Assembly (NCBI GenBank): GCA_964415605.1
Contig: CAYQBA010000017.1
Span: forward strand, 1-40,713
Reading direction: 5' to 3'
Origin: UCB3 sp964415605
GTDB taxonomy: Bacteria > Chloroflexota > Anaerolineae > Epilineales > Epilineaceae
Length of the DNA stretch: 40,713 nt
A model generated the notes under the pieces. It did no database searches and had not been told where the DNA came from. It worked only from the letters and a program-made list of their open reading frames with translations. Of this stretch, positions 24,300 through 32,700 are shown piece by piece. Position 1 is the stretch's first letter, and every line of letters starts with the position of its first letter. Made by a program: the position numbers and the translations under genes.

Positions 24300-25622
24300 A
24301 TGCCAGATCCCATGCCCCCGCCCGTCCCCCGCCGAGCCGCCGCGGCCATCGTCGCCGCGCTCGTGCTCGGCGCGGGCGCGCCGCCGGCCGCGCACGCCGC
24401 CCCCGCGCGCCAGGCGCCCCCGGCATGCACGTGGGTGCGGTTGACCACCGGCGAGCCACGGATGCAGCATGCGATGGTGGCGCAGCCCGGCGTCGGGGCG
24501 CTCGTGTTCGGCGGCGCCGATCCCGAGACCGAGGTCGTCACCGACGACGTGTGGCGGCTCGACCTCACGCACGCGCCGGGCGGCACGTGGGCGCGGCTCG
24601 CACCGGCCCCGGCCGGCACCGGCCCCGGCCCGCGCGCCGAGCACAGCGCCGTCTTGCGGGCGCCCGATGCGGGGTTCCCCGAGCTCGTCACGTTCGGCGG
24701 CATCGACACCGTTCCCGCCGGCGGCACGTTCACGTGGCGCTCGCCGCTCGTCGGCGGGGGAACCGTGACCGGCCCTCGGCCCGGCCGGCCGACCGGCGTC
24801 GACAGCCGCCGCGGGGCGTTCTCGGGGGCCACGGTGACGGGGACCACCTACCGGCTGCGCGCCGACGCCGACGCCGCGGCCTGGCTCGCCGTCGGCGCCG
24901 AGGGCGGGCCCGCGCTGACCGACCACAGCGCCGTCTACGCGCCCGACGTCGACGCGATGATCGTGTTCGGCGGCCGCACGGGCGAGACGGCGGACACGGC
25001 CTCGGGCCGCGTGTGGCGGCTCGGGCTGGCGGGCGGCGCGTGGGAAGGGCGCGACATCCAGGGCGGCCCGGGGCCGCGCTTCGCCCACACGGCGGTATAC
25101 GATCCGACGGGACGGCGGATGATCGTGTTCGGCGGCACGCGCGATTGGGCGACGGCGCTCGACGACGTCTGGGCGCTCGACCTGTCTGGCGGGTGGGACG
25201 GCGCGGCATGGGCGCGCCTGGAGCCGGCGGGCCACGGACCGGAGCCACGCTACGACCACGGCGCCGTGCTCATGCCCGACCTGGAATGGATGCTCGTCTA
25301 CGGCGGGTCGCTGGACGGCAAGAACGAGATCGACACACTCTACGCCCTGGACCTCGGCGCCGCGCCGCCGCGGTGGATCGAGATCCAGCCCCCCGGCCGG
25401 CGCCCGGAGGCGGTGACGGGGCTCGCGGCGGCCTACGACGCCGCCAGCCGCACGGCGGTGTTCCACGGCGGCACCAAGGGCGACGAGACCACGCGCACCG
25501 CCTGGGGTTTGCGCTGCGGCGACGCGGCGCCAACCCCGACGGCGTCGCCGTCGCCCACCGGCTCCGCCACGCCTCCCGAGGACGGCGTCTACCTGCCGCG
25601 GCTGCTCAAGATCGAACCTTGA
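24300..25622 (+). CDS. Secreted Kelch-repeat beta-propeller protein
   Basis: 440 residues. A signal peptide (RAAAAIVAALVLGAGAPPAA) is followed by Kelch repeats, recognised by recurrent blocks such as MQHAMVAQPGVGALVFGGAD, DHSAVYAPDVDAMIVFGGRT, AHTAVYDPTGRRMIVFGGTR and DHGAVLMPDLEWMLVYGGSL. Each is followed by a DDVWxLDL-type strand, so at least five blades are visible. The tail is PTPTASPSPTGSATPP followed by VYLPRLLKIEP, the Thr/Pro linker plus YLPxL ending frequent in Chloroflexota exported proteins. Kelch propellers bind proteins or sugars; no catalytic residues can be claimed. The start follows a TATACT promoter closely. A 14-bp palindrome (GGTCGCCGGCGACC, 25650-25663) beyond the stop may help end transcription. 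Confidence 0.88.
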   Translation: MPDPMPPPVPRRAAAAIVAALVLGAGAPPAAHAAPARQAPPACTWVRLTTGEPRMQHAMVAQPGVGALVFGGADPETEVVTDDVWRLDLTHAPGGTWARLAPAPAGTGPGPRAEHSAVLRAPDAGFPELVTFGGIDTVPAGGTFTWRSPLVGGGTVTGPRPGRPTGVDSRRGAFSGATVTGTTYRLRADADAAAWLAVGAEGGPALTDHSAVYAPDVDAMIVFGGRTGETADTASGRVWRLGLAGGAWEGRDIQGGPGPRFAHTAVYDPTGRRMIVFGGTRDWATALDDVWALDLSGGWDGAAWARLEPAGHGPEPRYDHGAVLMPDLEWMLVYGGSLDGKNEIDTLYALDLGAAPPRWIEIQPPGRRPEAVTGLAAAYDAASRTAVFHGGTKGDETTRTAWGLRCGDAAPTPTASPSPTGSATPPEDGVYLPRLLKIEP

Positions 25623-25763
25623 GGCCAGGCCCACGGCTCGTGATACAGCGGTCGCCGGCGACCGGCCGCGTGGCGAACATCGAGGCCTCCCCAGCCGATC
25701 ACCGCTGACCCGCTGACCCAACGACCCGAGATCAGCCGACGACCACCCCAGGAGCGTGGACCC

Positions 25764-27128
25764 ATGCCTCGATCGAGCCGCATCCCCAAGGTCGGTGGGT
25801 TCGTCGGCCGGGGGAAACGGACCGACTCACCCGATCCCCGCGCGGGCATCCCCTATGCCCGCTTCGCGACCCGCACCGCGGGCATCCGTCGTGCCAACCT
25901 CGCTGCTTGGATCGCGGGCACTCGCCGCAGCGTCGGCAGCGTTGCTTGGGCTGCGTGCGCACGCCCCATCACCCCCGCTCCCTTTGCCGCGTGCGCCCGC
26001 CGCATCACCGTGGCCGCCTGGGTCGCCGCCGTCGGGCTTGCCGCGGGCGCGTGCGCCGCGGAGCCGACGGCCCAAGTCGTGGTCGACGACGACCCTGGGC
26101 TGCCGCCGACGCCGACCTACACCGCCACGGAGGAGGCCTTTGCCGCCAACGTCAACCCGCTGAGCGGCCTGCCGTCGGACACACCCGACATCGCCGCCCG
26201 CCGCCCCCGGGCCTTCGCCGTCGTGGCGCGGCCGGCCGAGGCGGGCGGGCAGCCGTCCGGCGTGCAGACCGCCGAGCTGGTGTTCTGGTCGCTGCTCGCG
26301 CCGGCACCGGGCGCCACAGGCGTGCCGACCGACTCGCTGCGCCTGACCGCGCTGACGCTCGAGCCCGCGGGGGCCCGCGCCGCCATCGGCCCACTCGGAG
26401 ACGCCGACATGGCCACGGTCGAGGTCGCGCGCGGCTTCGGGGCGCACGTGATGGCGGCCGCGGCAGCCGAGCCCGTCGCCGCGGCGCTGGACGCGGGTGG
26501 CATCCCGTTGACCTTGGGAGCGGACGAGGCCGGCGGCAGCGCCGGGGATGCGGCGGGCGGGGGATCCTCGCCCGGCTCGTCCAGTGACGACATGCCCGCC
26601 GCCGGACCCCCGCCCGAACCGCCGCGGTGGGGCTACTCCGAGACGCCGCTCGGGAAGCTCGACCAGCCGGCGGAGACCGTCACGTTGGCGCCCCCGGATG
26701 CACCGGCCGTCGTCGTACGGCTCGACCGGGTGCTCGGTGTCTGGCGGTTGTCGCGGTGGGTCGCGGCGGACGGCGCGGGCGCGGGCTCCGGCGATGTCGG
26801 CGACACGACCGGCGACGTCGCGCTCGTCGACACCGCCACGGGCGAGCCGCTCGCCGTCGCCAACGTCGTGGTCCTCACGATGGCGCCGCCCGGCCCGGCA
26901 ACCGGCGACGTGGGCTGGCGCGGCGAGGGCCCGGCCTTGGTCCTCCGCGACGGCGTGGCCCAATCCGGCCGCTGGCTGTGGGGGTCGCCCGACCAGCCGT
27001 TCGGGCTGGTCGACGCCGACGGGCTCGCCGTGGCGCTCCGCCCCGGCAACACGTGGGTGGTGCTGGCGCCGGCGGGCACGGGGGTCGAGGTGGACGACGG
27101 GGGCTTGGTTCCTGACGGCGGGTTGTGA
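25764..27128 (+). CDS. DUF3048 (YerB-like) exported protein
   Basis: 454 residues. AGGAG stands 9 bases before ATG 25764. An unusual Arg/Ala-rich stretch of about 80 residues precedes a hydrophobic segment (VAAWVAAVGLAAGACAAEP), which may be a signal or lipoprotein anchor with an atypical lipobox. The DUF3048 N-terminal part starts at NPLSGLPSDTPDIAARRPRA. The C-terminal part is recognisable in GPALVLRDGVAQSGRWLWGS followed by LRPGNTWVVLAP, which matches the family's closing fold. A Gly/Ser/Pro linker splits the middle (about 255-290). DUF3048 proteins are Gram-positive-type cell-envelope lipoproteins of unknown role. The true start could be internal, nearer the hydrophobic segment. Confidence 0.75.
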   Translation: MPRSSRIPKVGGFVGRGKRTDSPDPRAGIPYARFATRTAGIRRANLAAWIAGTRRSVGSVAWAACARPITPAPFAACARRITVAAWVAAVGLAAGACAAEPTAQVVVDDDPGLPPTPTYTATEEAFAANVNPLSGLPSDTPDIAARRPRAFAVVARPAEAGGQPSGVQTAELVFWSLLAPAPGATGVPTDSLRLTALTLEPAGARAAIGPLGDADMATVEVARGFGAHVMAAAAAEPVAAALDAGGIPLTLGADEAGGSAGDAAGGGSSPGSSSDDMPAAGPPPEPPRWGYSETPLGKLDQPAETVTLAPPDAPAVVVRLDRVLGVWRLSRWVAADGAGAGSGDVGDTTGDVALVDTATGEPLAVANVVVLTMAPPGPATGDVGWRGEGPALVLRDGVAQSGRWLWGSPDQPFGLVDADGLAVALRPGNTWVVLAPAGTGVEVDDGGLVPDGGL

Positions 27129-27281
27129 GGGTGGGGTTGGAGCGTGTGACGATGATGGACCGCGAGACCTGGGCTGGGGCTCTGATCATCCAGGCGGTCT
27201 GGAAGCCCGCGGTCCCAGGGTCTGACGGGCAGGCGGGAGATGTAGGCTCGGCGAACGGATGGCCATCGCGTCGAATGCATC

Positions 27282-27606
27282 CTATGTTGGGCGATGGCGG
27301 ACGGCCATCGCCACCGCGAATGCGATGATGGCCAATATAACCACCAATGACACAGTCCTTCGGGTGTTGTCTACAGATACGTTCCTTTGACCTACTTGTC
27401 TGGCATCATTCAGTGCGTTCGGCGGAATCGTCGCGGGCACCGCGGCATCGATGTAGTCCCTGATGAATGCACCATAATCTGAGACTGTTGTGCCTTGTGG
27501 GAATTCGTTGACCGCTGTAATGGAAATCGGGAGCAACGAGCCGTTTCGAAGCAAGAAGTAATGACCAGTCGGAGGCCATGCAACGAACTTATCCCCAGTT
27601 TGAAAG
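27282..27606 (-). pseudogene. C-terminal remnant of a tail-anchored protein cut by an insertion sequence
   Basis: The reading frame that enters from the insertion sequence gives about 107 residues, including TGDKFVAWPPTGHYFLLRNG and NALNDARQVGQRNVSVDNTR. It ends in a membrane helix (VVILAIIAFAVAMAV) and the basic tail RHRPT. No start codon with a ribosome site exists on this side, and no matching upstream half was recognised beyond the other end of the element, where the DNA is far more GC-rich. The AT-richer composition suggests acquired DNA. The protein family is not recognised. Positions 27129-27281 hold nothing identifiable. Confidence 0.6.
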
Positions 27607-27621
27607 CTGGAGTTTTGACAA
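27607..27621. repeat. Left terminal inverted repeat of the insertion sequence
   Basis: CTGGAGTTTTGACAA, reading inward. It matches the right end in all 15 positions. Confidence 0.8.
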
Positions 27622-27695
27622 CAGAGTGAACACCCGTTCGGCGCCAGGGGTGTCCTGACTGGCGAAAAAGACGGAACTGCGCCAAGCTTGGAGTT

Positions 27696-29135
27696 GTGAG
27701 ACCACAAGAGATCCTGACGCAGTTCCGCACTGAAGTATACCGCACGCTGCCGGCGCGTGGTGACACGACGATGGACTTGATCGACGCGCTGGCGAGCAAC
27801 ACCGTGGCGGGCACGGTGGTCGAGTTGAGCCTGTCGCCGCAGTTCCGGCGAGGGCACGGGAGCGTGATGGCGGCGATCAAGGGCTTGTTCAGACCGAGCA
27901 GCAGGGCGACAGCAGCCAGAGAGCGAGCGGCGCTGGAGGCGAAGCTGAGGCGACCCGTGGCCAAGGTGCTGCCACGTCCAGTCGGCGGCCGGCCGTGGAT
28001 GATCGCCGTCGACGCTCTGCCGGTGGCGCGGCCGCATGCGCGGACGCTGGAAGATCGCGGCTACGTGCATCAGGCGCCGGCGGTGGCCGGCGGCGCACCG
28101 GTGACGATCGGGCATGCGTACTCGCTGGCCGTGGTGCTGCCAGAGCGCGGGCGCGGGGAGCCGGTCTGGACGGTCCCGCTCTCGGCCCATCGAATCGCAA
28201 CGGACACAACGGCGCGGGCGGAGGCGGTCAGTCAGATCGAAGCCCTGATTACCGACCCAACCCTGCCATGGCACGGCGAACTGGTCGTGACGCTGGCCGA
28301 CAGCGATTACAGTCAAGCAGGGTTCCTGGTGCCGCTGGCCAAACACGCCGATCTGGTGATTGTTAGTCGCCTGCGCAAGGACAGGGTCTGCTATCGACGC
28401 CCCCCGCCTCGCCAACCCGGCCAGAACGGGCGGCCGCCCAAGTATGGCAAGTCCTTCACGCCGGGCACCGTCGCCAGCTTCGCCACGGCCGATGCCACCG
28501 AGCTGCTCACGTCCGTGGTCGGCGCCCGATCCGTACACGTCAAGCTGCACCGTTGGTCGAACGTCCTGCTCAAAGGCGAGCACCTCGGCCGCCTCGCCGT
28601 GAGCCAAGTCGATGTCGTGTCGTGCGCCATCACGGACGAACAAGGCCAGTACCTCTACAACGACGACCTGCTGCTGGTCATCGCCGGCGATCGCCGTGCC
28701 GAGATCGGGACCGCCGACGCCTTCCACGCCTACCGCCGTCGCTTCGACCAGGAACACACCCACCGCTTCCTCCGTGGTCACCTCATGCTCGACGCTTTCC
28801 AGACGCCCATCGTCACCCATGAGGAGAACTGGATCACCCTCGTCATCCTGGCCTGCCAGCTTCTGGCTGTCGTCCGGCCGCTTGCCCAGGATCTACCTCG
28901 TCCTTGGGAGCGCAAGGCAGTCGTCGATCCCCAGCGACCGACTCTACTTGGCCCAAGCCGTGTCCAGCGTGACCTGCCAAGGGTTTTGGCCCTGGCCGGC
29001 ACACCCGCCCTGTCTCCCAAGCCCCGCGGAAAGTCCCCAGGATGGCCCGCCGGCACTCCCAGGGCTCGCCGCCAACGCATTCCAGTCGTTCGCCGCGGGC
29101 CTCCAAGGCCCAAAGAGGGTGCTGATGCTGCTTGA
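27696..29135 (+). CDS. DDE transposase (NF041680/DDE_5-like)
   Basis: 479 residues from a GTG at 27696. The N-terminal helical region (FRTEVYRTLPARGDTTMDLI) is followed by the RNase-H-like core. Catalytic candidates are D106 in MIAVDALPVARPHA, D202 or D204 in LADSDYSQ, and E353 in FDQEHTHRFLRGHL, the usual DDE_5 arrangement. RGYVHQAPAVAGGAPVTIGH is a family-typical block. The C-terminus is basic and Pro-rich, as in relatives. It would catalyse cut-and-paste movement of the element. The frame is intact, so the element may be active. The GTG start is uncertain because the ribosome site is poorly spaced. Confidence 0.88.
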   Translation: MRPQEILTQFRTEVYRTLPARGDTTMDLIDALASNTVAGTVVELSLSPQFRRGHGSVMAAIKGLFRPSSRATAARERAALEAKLRRPVAKVLPRPVGGRPWMIAVDALPVARPHARTLEDRGYVHQAPAVAGGAPVTIGHAYSLAVVLPERGRGEPVWTVPLSAHRIATDTTARAEAVSQIEALITDPTLPWHGELVVTLADSDYSQAGFLVPLAKHADLVIVSRLRKDRVCYRRPPPRQPGQNGRPPKYGKSFTPGTVASFATADATELLTSVVGARSVHVKLHRWSNVLLKGEHLGRLAVSQVDVVSCAITDEQGQYLYNDDLLLVIAGDRRAEIGTADAFHAYRRRFDQEHTHRFLRGHLMLDAFQTPIVTHEENWITLVILACQLLAVVRPLAQDLPRPWERKAVVDPQRPTLLGPSRVQRDLPRVLALAGTPALSPKPRGKSPGWPAGTPRARRQRIPVVRRGPPRPKEGADAA

Positions 29136-29202
29136 AGTGGCCGTTATCCTTCGATGTACCCTGCCACCGCCTGGGCATTCGCCTGGGCGGTCTGGCTGCT
29201 GC

Positions 29203-29217
29203 TTGTCAAAACTCCAG
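29203..29217. repeat. Right terminal inverted repeat of the insertion sequence
   Basis: TTGTCAAAACTCCAG, the exact reverse complement of the left end. Confidence 0.8.
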
Positions 29218-29503
29218 TTCAAAGTCAGACTCGCGCGGGCGCCGCAGGGCCTGCCGATCCGAACGCTCGTCCAGGCAACCCCGCTGGCCACACGTGCCGA
29301 AACGGGCAGATCCACCGCCCTGGCTGGACGGTCCAGCGCGTGGCTGGAGATGCCCAACACGCGGTGTGGCCGATCCAGTCATGCTCCCGCACGGACTCGC
29401 TGCCCATTTTACCCCCCCCCCCCCGCACGACTTGTCAAGCCTCTCCGCACAAACCACCAACCCTGCTGACCGCCAACCAGCGAGAGGGGTCTTCGATCCG
29501 CCG

Positions 29504-30172
29504 CTACTCGATCCGATCCTCGATCTCCCAAGCGTGGTCCAGCACATGCCACGCGATGTAGCGCGCCGCGAACCGCACCCGCCAGCCCTTCTCCACCACC
29601 GGCGCGCCGTCCGAAGGCGCGCGGATGACCGCGAGGATGTCCGATCGCAACGCCGCGACCGCCGCGGCGTCGTCGGCCGCGAACGGCGGGTGCCGCACGC
29701 CCAGGCGCCGCGCGTAGTATCCCCGATCGCACTCCACGACGTGCTCGACGATCTTCGACCGGTCGCGGCCGCCGCCTCGCGGCCCCTTGCGCAAGTGCTC
29801 CGGCGCCCCCGCCGCCACCGCGTCGAACGCCGCCCAACACGCCGCCAAGATCTGCGCCAGCCGCTCACCGTCCGCGGCCGTCGTCGGCCGCGCCTCGTCG
29901 GCCGCGACCGCCCCCGGCGCCCCGAAGTCCGTGCCCGAACCCCCCGGCAGCCGCTCGACCACCTCGACCCCTGGGTCCGCCGGCAGCGCAAGCCCCGCCC
30001 GCGCCACCACCGCCGTGTAGCGCGGCGCGTAGTCCAGGAGCGTGTCGATCGCCGCCAGCTCGCCCTTGCCGCGCCGGCACCAGCCCGGCCAGTCCAACGC
30101 CGTCGCAAACGTGTGCTTCGGCCCGATCTCGAGCGCCACCCGGAGCGTGTCCGGGGCCGGTTGTGTCGTCAT
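29504..30172 (-). CDS. DinB-like protein with HicB-like N-terminal segment
   Basis: 222 residues. ATG 30172 has AAGGAGG 6 bases upstream, so the longer frame from 30190 is rejected. The N-terminus (VALEIGPKHTFATALDWPGW) resembles the HicB-type beta sheet. The C-terminal two thirds look like a DinB/YfiT four-helix bundle: KIVEHVVECDRGYYARRLG and YIAWHVLDHAWEIEDR supply His residues that could bind a metal. DinB-fold proteins include thiol-dependent transferases and hydrolases; the substrate here cannot be told. It stands alone on the minus strand. In the 264-base gap to the lipoprotein gene on the other side, only a TATAAT box on the plus strand was seen. Confidence 0.75.
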   Translation of the reverse strand: MTTQPAPDTLRVALEIGPKHTFATALDWPGWCRRGKGELAAIDTLLDYAPRYTAVVARAGLALPADPGVEVVERLPGGSGTDFGAPGAVAADEARPTTAADGERLAQILAACWAAFDAVAAGAPEHLRKGPRGGGRDRSKIVEHVVECDRGYYARRLGVRHPPFAADDAAAVAALRSDILAVIRAPSDGAPVVEKGWRVRFAARYIAWHVLDHAWEIEDRIE

Positions 30173-30335
30173 CGCCAGCCTCCTTCTCACCGCGTTCGAC
30201 GTAGATTCGCCAGGCCCATTCGTTCCCGGCGCCCCCTGCGCCGCGACGGCTCCCGATCACCCCGGTCTCGACATGCCCCGCATGAGCATCGGGTGAGACT
30301 TGCCCACGCGCGCCCGCCGCCGCCACCGTCGCCCA

Positions 30336-30341
30336 TATAAT
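30336..30341 (+). promoter_or_regulatory. -10 box (TATAAT) upstream of the lipoprotein gene
   Basis: A perfect TATAAT, 113 bases before the lipoprotein start at 30455. No -35 match is visible at 16-18 bp. Confidence 0.4.
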
Positions 30342-30454
30342 ATAGCCCCGCGCTCGTCGGCCGCCGGCGCGCGCAACCGGACATGCTCAAGCACATGCAC
30401 CGAGCCACGCCGCGCGCCCCGCGGCGCGCCTGATCGAGGAGGAGACTCGACCCC

Positions 30455-31189
30455 ATGACGACACGACCCACGTGGGCTGCCCTGCGCGCCCCGGCCCTGG
30501 CCCTCGGCCTCATCCTGGCCACCAGCCTCGCCGCATGCGGCGGGGGCGCCGCGCCGGCCGACGAGCCCGCCGGCGACGCCACCGCTCCCGAAGCCGCAGG
30601 CACCTCGGCCGACGCCGGCGCCGCCGGCGAGTCGGGCACGCCCGCCGCCGCCGCGCCGGAAGGCGTGGCCACGGCCGCGGTGCCATCGTCGGCCGACAAC
30701 GTCATCCCCGCCGTGCCCCCGACCGCCGACGCCCCCGTCGCCCAGCCGACCGTGCAGGGCAAGCGCCGGACCGTCACGCTCGACGAGGCCGTGGCGGCGA
30801 TCCCGTTCCAGCTGCTCGAGCCCGCCACGCTGCCCAAAGGCACGTATCCGCCGAGCTCGGTGCACCTCGTCGAGGCCAACGAAGGCCAGGCCACCGACGC
30901 GCTACCCGCCGTGCGCATGATCTACGACATCGAGGGCGGCGGGACCGTCGTGCTGCTGCAGTCCCCGGCACGCGGCATCACCATCGAGGGCGCCGAGGAG
31001 CGCGAAGTCGGCGGCCACACCGTGTACAAGACCGAGGCCAACGACCAGATCATCCTGACCTGGGAGCAGGACGGCGTCAACCTCGAGCTGCGCGGCAAGG
31101 ACGTCGAGCTGCCCGACCTCGACGCGATCATCGCCACCATGGGGCCGCTCGGCGACGGGCCCACCAGCAAGGCGATGCGCGGCGGCTGA
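30455..31189 (+). CDS. Exported lipoprotein of unknown function
   Basis: 244 residues. A type II signal peptide ends in the lipobox SLAAC, making Cys28 the lipidated residue. A low-complexity Ala/Pro/Gly linker (29-105) separates the anchor from a compact domain with AIPFQLLEPATLPKGTYPPS, AVRMIYDIEGGGTVVLLQSP and NDQIILTWEQDGVNLELRGK. This recalls DUF4367-type domains found in sporulation and anti-sigma-like lipoproteins. GGAGGAG lies 12 bases before the ATG. A 15-bp hairpin directly after the stop probably ends the transcript, separating it from the downstream sigma-54 pair. Confidence 0.8.
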   Translation: MTTRPTWAALRAPALALGLILATSLAACGGGAAPADEPAGDATAPEAAGTSADAGAAGESGTPAAAAPEGVATAAVPSSADNVIPAVPPTADAPVAQPTVQGKRRTVTLDEAVAAIPFQLLEPATLPKGTYPPSSVHLVEANEGQATDALPAVRMIYDIEGGGTVVLLQSPARGITIEGAEEREVGGHTVYKTEANDQIILTWEQDGVNLELRGKDVELPDLDAIIATMGPLGDGPTSKAMRGG

Positions 31190-31198
31190 TGCAGGATC

Positions 31199-31239
31199 GT
31201 GGTGCGGGACGGGGGAGACCATCGCCCGTCCCGCACCAC
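31199..31239 (+). terminator. Terminator-like hairpin after the lipoprotein gene
   Basis: A perfect 15-bp stem (GTGGTGCGGGACGGG at 31199-31213 with its complement at 31225-31239) and an 11-nt loop, 9 bases past the lipoprotein stop. There is no T run after it, so it may be a weak or Rho-assisted terminator, or it may stabilise the mRNA end. Confidence 0.6.
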
Positions 31240-31277
31240 CCGCGCCGGATCGCACGACGGGTGACGGGCGACGGCGG

Positions 31278-31283
31278 TATAAT
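31278..31283 (+). promoter_or_regulatory. -10 box (TATAAT) for the sigma-54 activator operon
   Basis: A perfect TATAAT. The predicted start site near 31290 is only 10-20 bases before the candidate ATGs at 31300 and 31309. No good -35 is visible, and no Shine-Dalgarno lies ahead of either ATG. Confidence 0.5.
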
Positions 31284-31308
31284 GACCGCCAACCGGACAA
31301 TGGCCCCC

Positions 31309-32700
31309 ATGCGATCCACCCTTCTGGTCGTCGACGACGACCCCGCCATCCGCGAGCTGCTCCGCGAATACCTCGCCGACGACCCGCTGGTCATCGTCGA
31401 GGCCGAGACCGGCGCGGACGCCGTGGCGGCGTTCGCCCGCGTACAGCCCGACCTCGTGCTCCTCGACATGTGGCTGCCGGACGCCGACGGCCTGGAGATC
31501 CTGGCCCGCCTCCGCGCGCAGAGCGACGTGCCCATCGTGGTCGTCACCGCCGACTCCAGCTCGTCGCGCACCATCCGGGCCGTCCAGGCCGGCGCGTACG
31601 ACTACCTCGTCAAGCCCATCGAGCCCGAGGCCGTGCGCCACGTCGTCGCGCGCGCCCTCGAGCACCGCCGCCTGGCGCAGGAGATCGACGACGGACAGGC
31701 CGGGCTGACCGGCGCCGGCCCGGGCGAGCCCATCGTCGGCACCAGCCCCGGCATGCAGGCCGTCTACAAGCTGATCGGCCGCGTCGCCGACAGCGACGCC
31801 GTCGTCCTCATCACCGGCGAGACCGGCACCGGCAAGGAGCTCGTCGCCGAGACGCTGCACCAGAGCTCCCGCCGCCGCCGCGGCCCGCTCGTGCGGGTCA
31901 ACTGCGCGGCACTGCCCGAGTCGCTCCTCGAGAGCGAGCTGTTCGGGCACGAGAAGGGCGCGTTCACCGGCGCCATCGAGCGGCGCAAGGGCCGCTTCGA
32001 GATCGCCGACGGCGGCACGATCTTCCTCGACGAGATCGGCGAGCTCAGCCCCAGCACCCAGAAGAAGCTGCTGCGCGTGCTCCAGTTCGGCAAGTTCGAG
32101 CGCGTGGGCGGGAACGCCACCATCACCACCGACGCGCGGGTGGTCGCGGCCACCAACCGCGACCTCGAGGCCGAGGTCCGGGCCGGCCGGTTCCGCGAAG
32201 ACCTCTACTACCGCCTCAACGTCATCCGCATCGAGCTGCCGCCGCTCCGCGAACGCCGCACCGACATCCCGGCGCTCGTCGCCCACTTCCTCGACCGGTT
32301 CCGCGCCGCCCCCGGCGCCCCGCCGGCCAAGATCAGCGCCGAGGCCATGCAGCGCCTCCTCGTCGCCGACTGGCCCGGCAACGTCCGCCAGCTCCAGAAC
32401 GTCATCCAGCGCGCCGTCGTGCTGTCGGCGGGCCGGGTCATCACCCCGGACCTGCTGGACCCCGATCAAGCCACGCCCGCCGCGGCCGCGCCCCCGGGGG
32501 GGCTCGACATCCATGCGCTCGTGCGCGACGGCGTCCCGCTCAAGACCGTGCTGGCCGACGTCGAGCGCGGCATGATCGAAGAGGCCCTGCGCCAGTCCGG
32601 CGGCAACCGCAGCGAGGCCGCACGCATGCTGCACATCTACCGGCGCCTGCTCTACGAGAAGATGGAGGCGTACGGCATCACGGGAGGCGACAACCGATGA
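31309..32700 (+). CDS. NtrC-family sigma-54-dependent response regulator
   Basis: 463 residues from ATG 31309; in-frame ATGs at 31300 and 31282 are alternatives, the latter inside the -10 box. The receiver domain is 1-120 with phosphoacceptor D53 (LVLLDMW) and LVKP. The AAA+ domain has Walker A GETGTGKE at 170-177, the sigma-54 contact motif GAFTGA at 217-222, Walker B GGTIFLDEIGE and WPGNVRQLQNV. The C-terminal Fis-type helix-turn-helix is ALRQSGGNRSEAARMLHIYR. It would use ATP hydrolysis to open sigma-54 promoters after phosphorylation. No histidine kinase gene is in the window. The stop overlaps the rpoN start (ATGA), so activator and sigma factor are made together. Confidence 0.95.
   Translation: MRSTLLVVDDDPAIRELLREYLADDPLVIVEAETGADAVAAFARVQPDLVLLDMWLPDADGLEILARLRAQSDVPIVVVTADSSSSRTIRAVQAGAYDYLVKPIEPEAVRHVVARALEHRRLAQEIDDGQAGLTGAGPGEPIVGTSPGMQAVYKLIGRVADSDAVVLITGETGTGKELVAETLHQSSRRRRGPLVRVNCAALPESLLESELFGHEKGAFTGAIERRKGRFEIADGGTIFLDEIGELSPSTQKKLLRVLQFGKFERVGGNATITTDARVVAATNRDLEAEVRAGRFREDLYYRLNVIRIELPPLRERRTDIPALVAHFLDRFRAAPGAPPAKISAEAMQRLLVADWPGNVRQLQNVIQRAVVLSAGRVITPDLLDPDQATPAAAAPPGGLDIHALVRDGVPLKTVLADVERGMIEEALRQSGGNRSEAARMLHIYRRLLYEKMEAYGITGGDNR

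Larger units (their letters stand above)
27607..29217 (+). mobile_element. Insertion sequence with NF041680/DDE_5-type transposase
   Basis: A 1611-bp element. It is bounded by 15-bp perfect terminal inverted repeats, CTGGAGTTTTGACAA at 27607-27621 and its complement at 29203-29217. One transposase gene fills most of it. Flanking sequences TTGAAAG (left) and TTCAAAG (right) could be an imperfect 7-bp target duplication, though a further TTTGAA outside both repeats may mean the true ends lie a few bases outward. Outside the right end, 29218-29503 contains only a 13-base C run (29412-29424) and no gene. Confidence 0.8.

Noticed and set aside
25650..25663. Terminator at the 14-bp palindrome after the Kelch gene
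   Set aside because: There is no loop and no T run; such GC palindromes are expected often in this base composition.
27282..28820. A 512-codon minus-strand frame running through the insertion sequence
   Set aside because: Most of it is antisense to the intact transposase. Only the final 107 codons outside the element look like real protein.
29412..29424. Phase-variable homopolymer
   Set aside because: The 13-C run is not inside or directly ahead of a credible gene; an assembly or neutral explanation is simpler.
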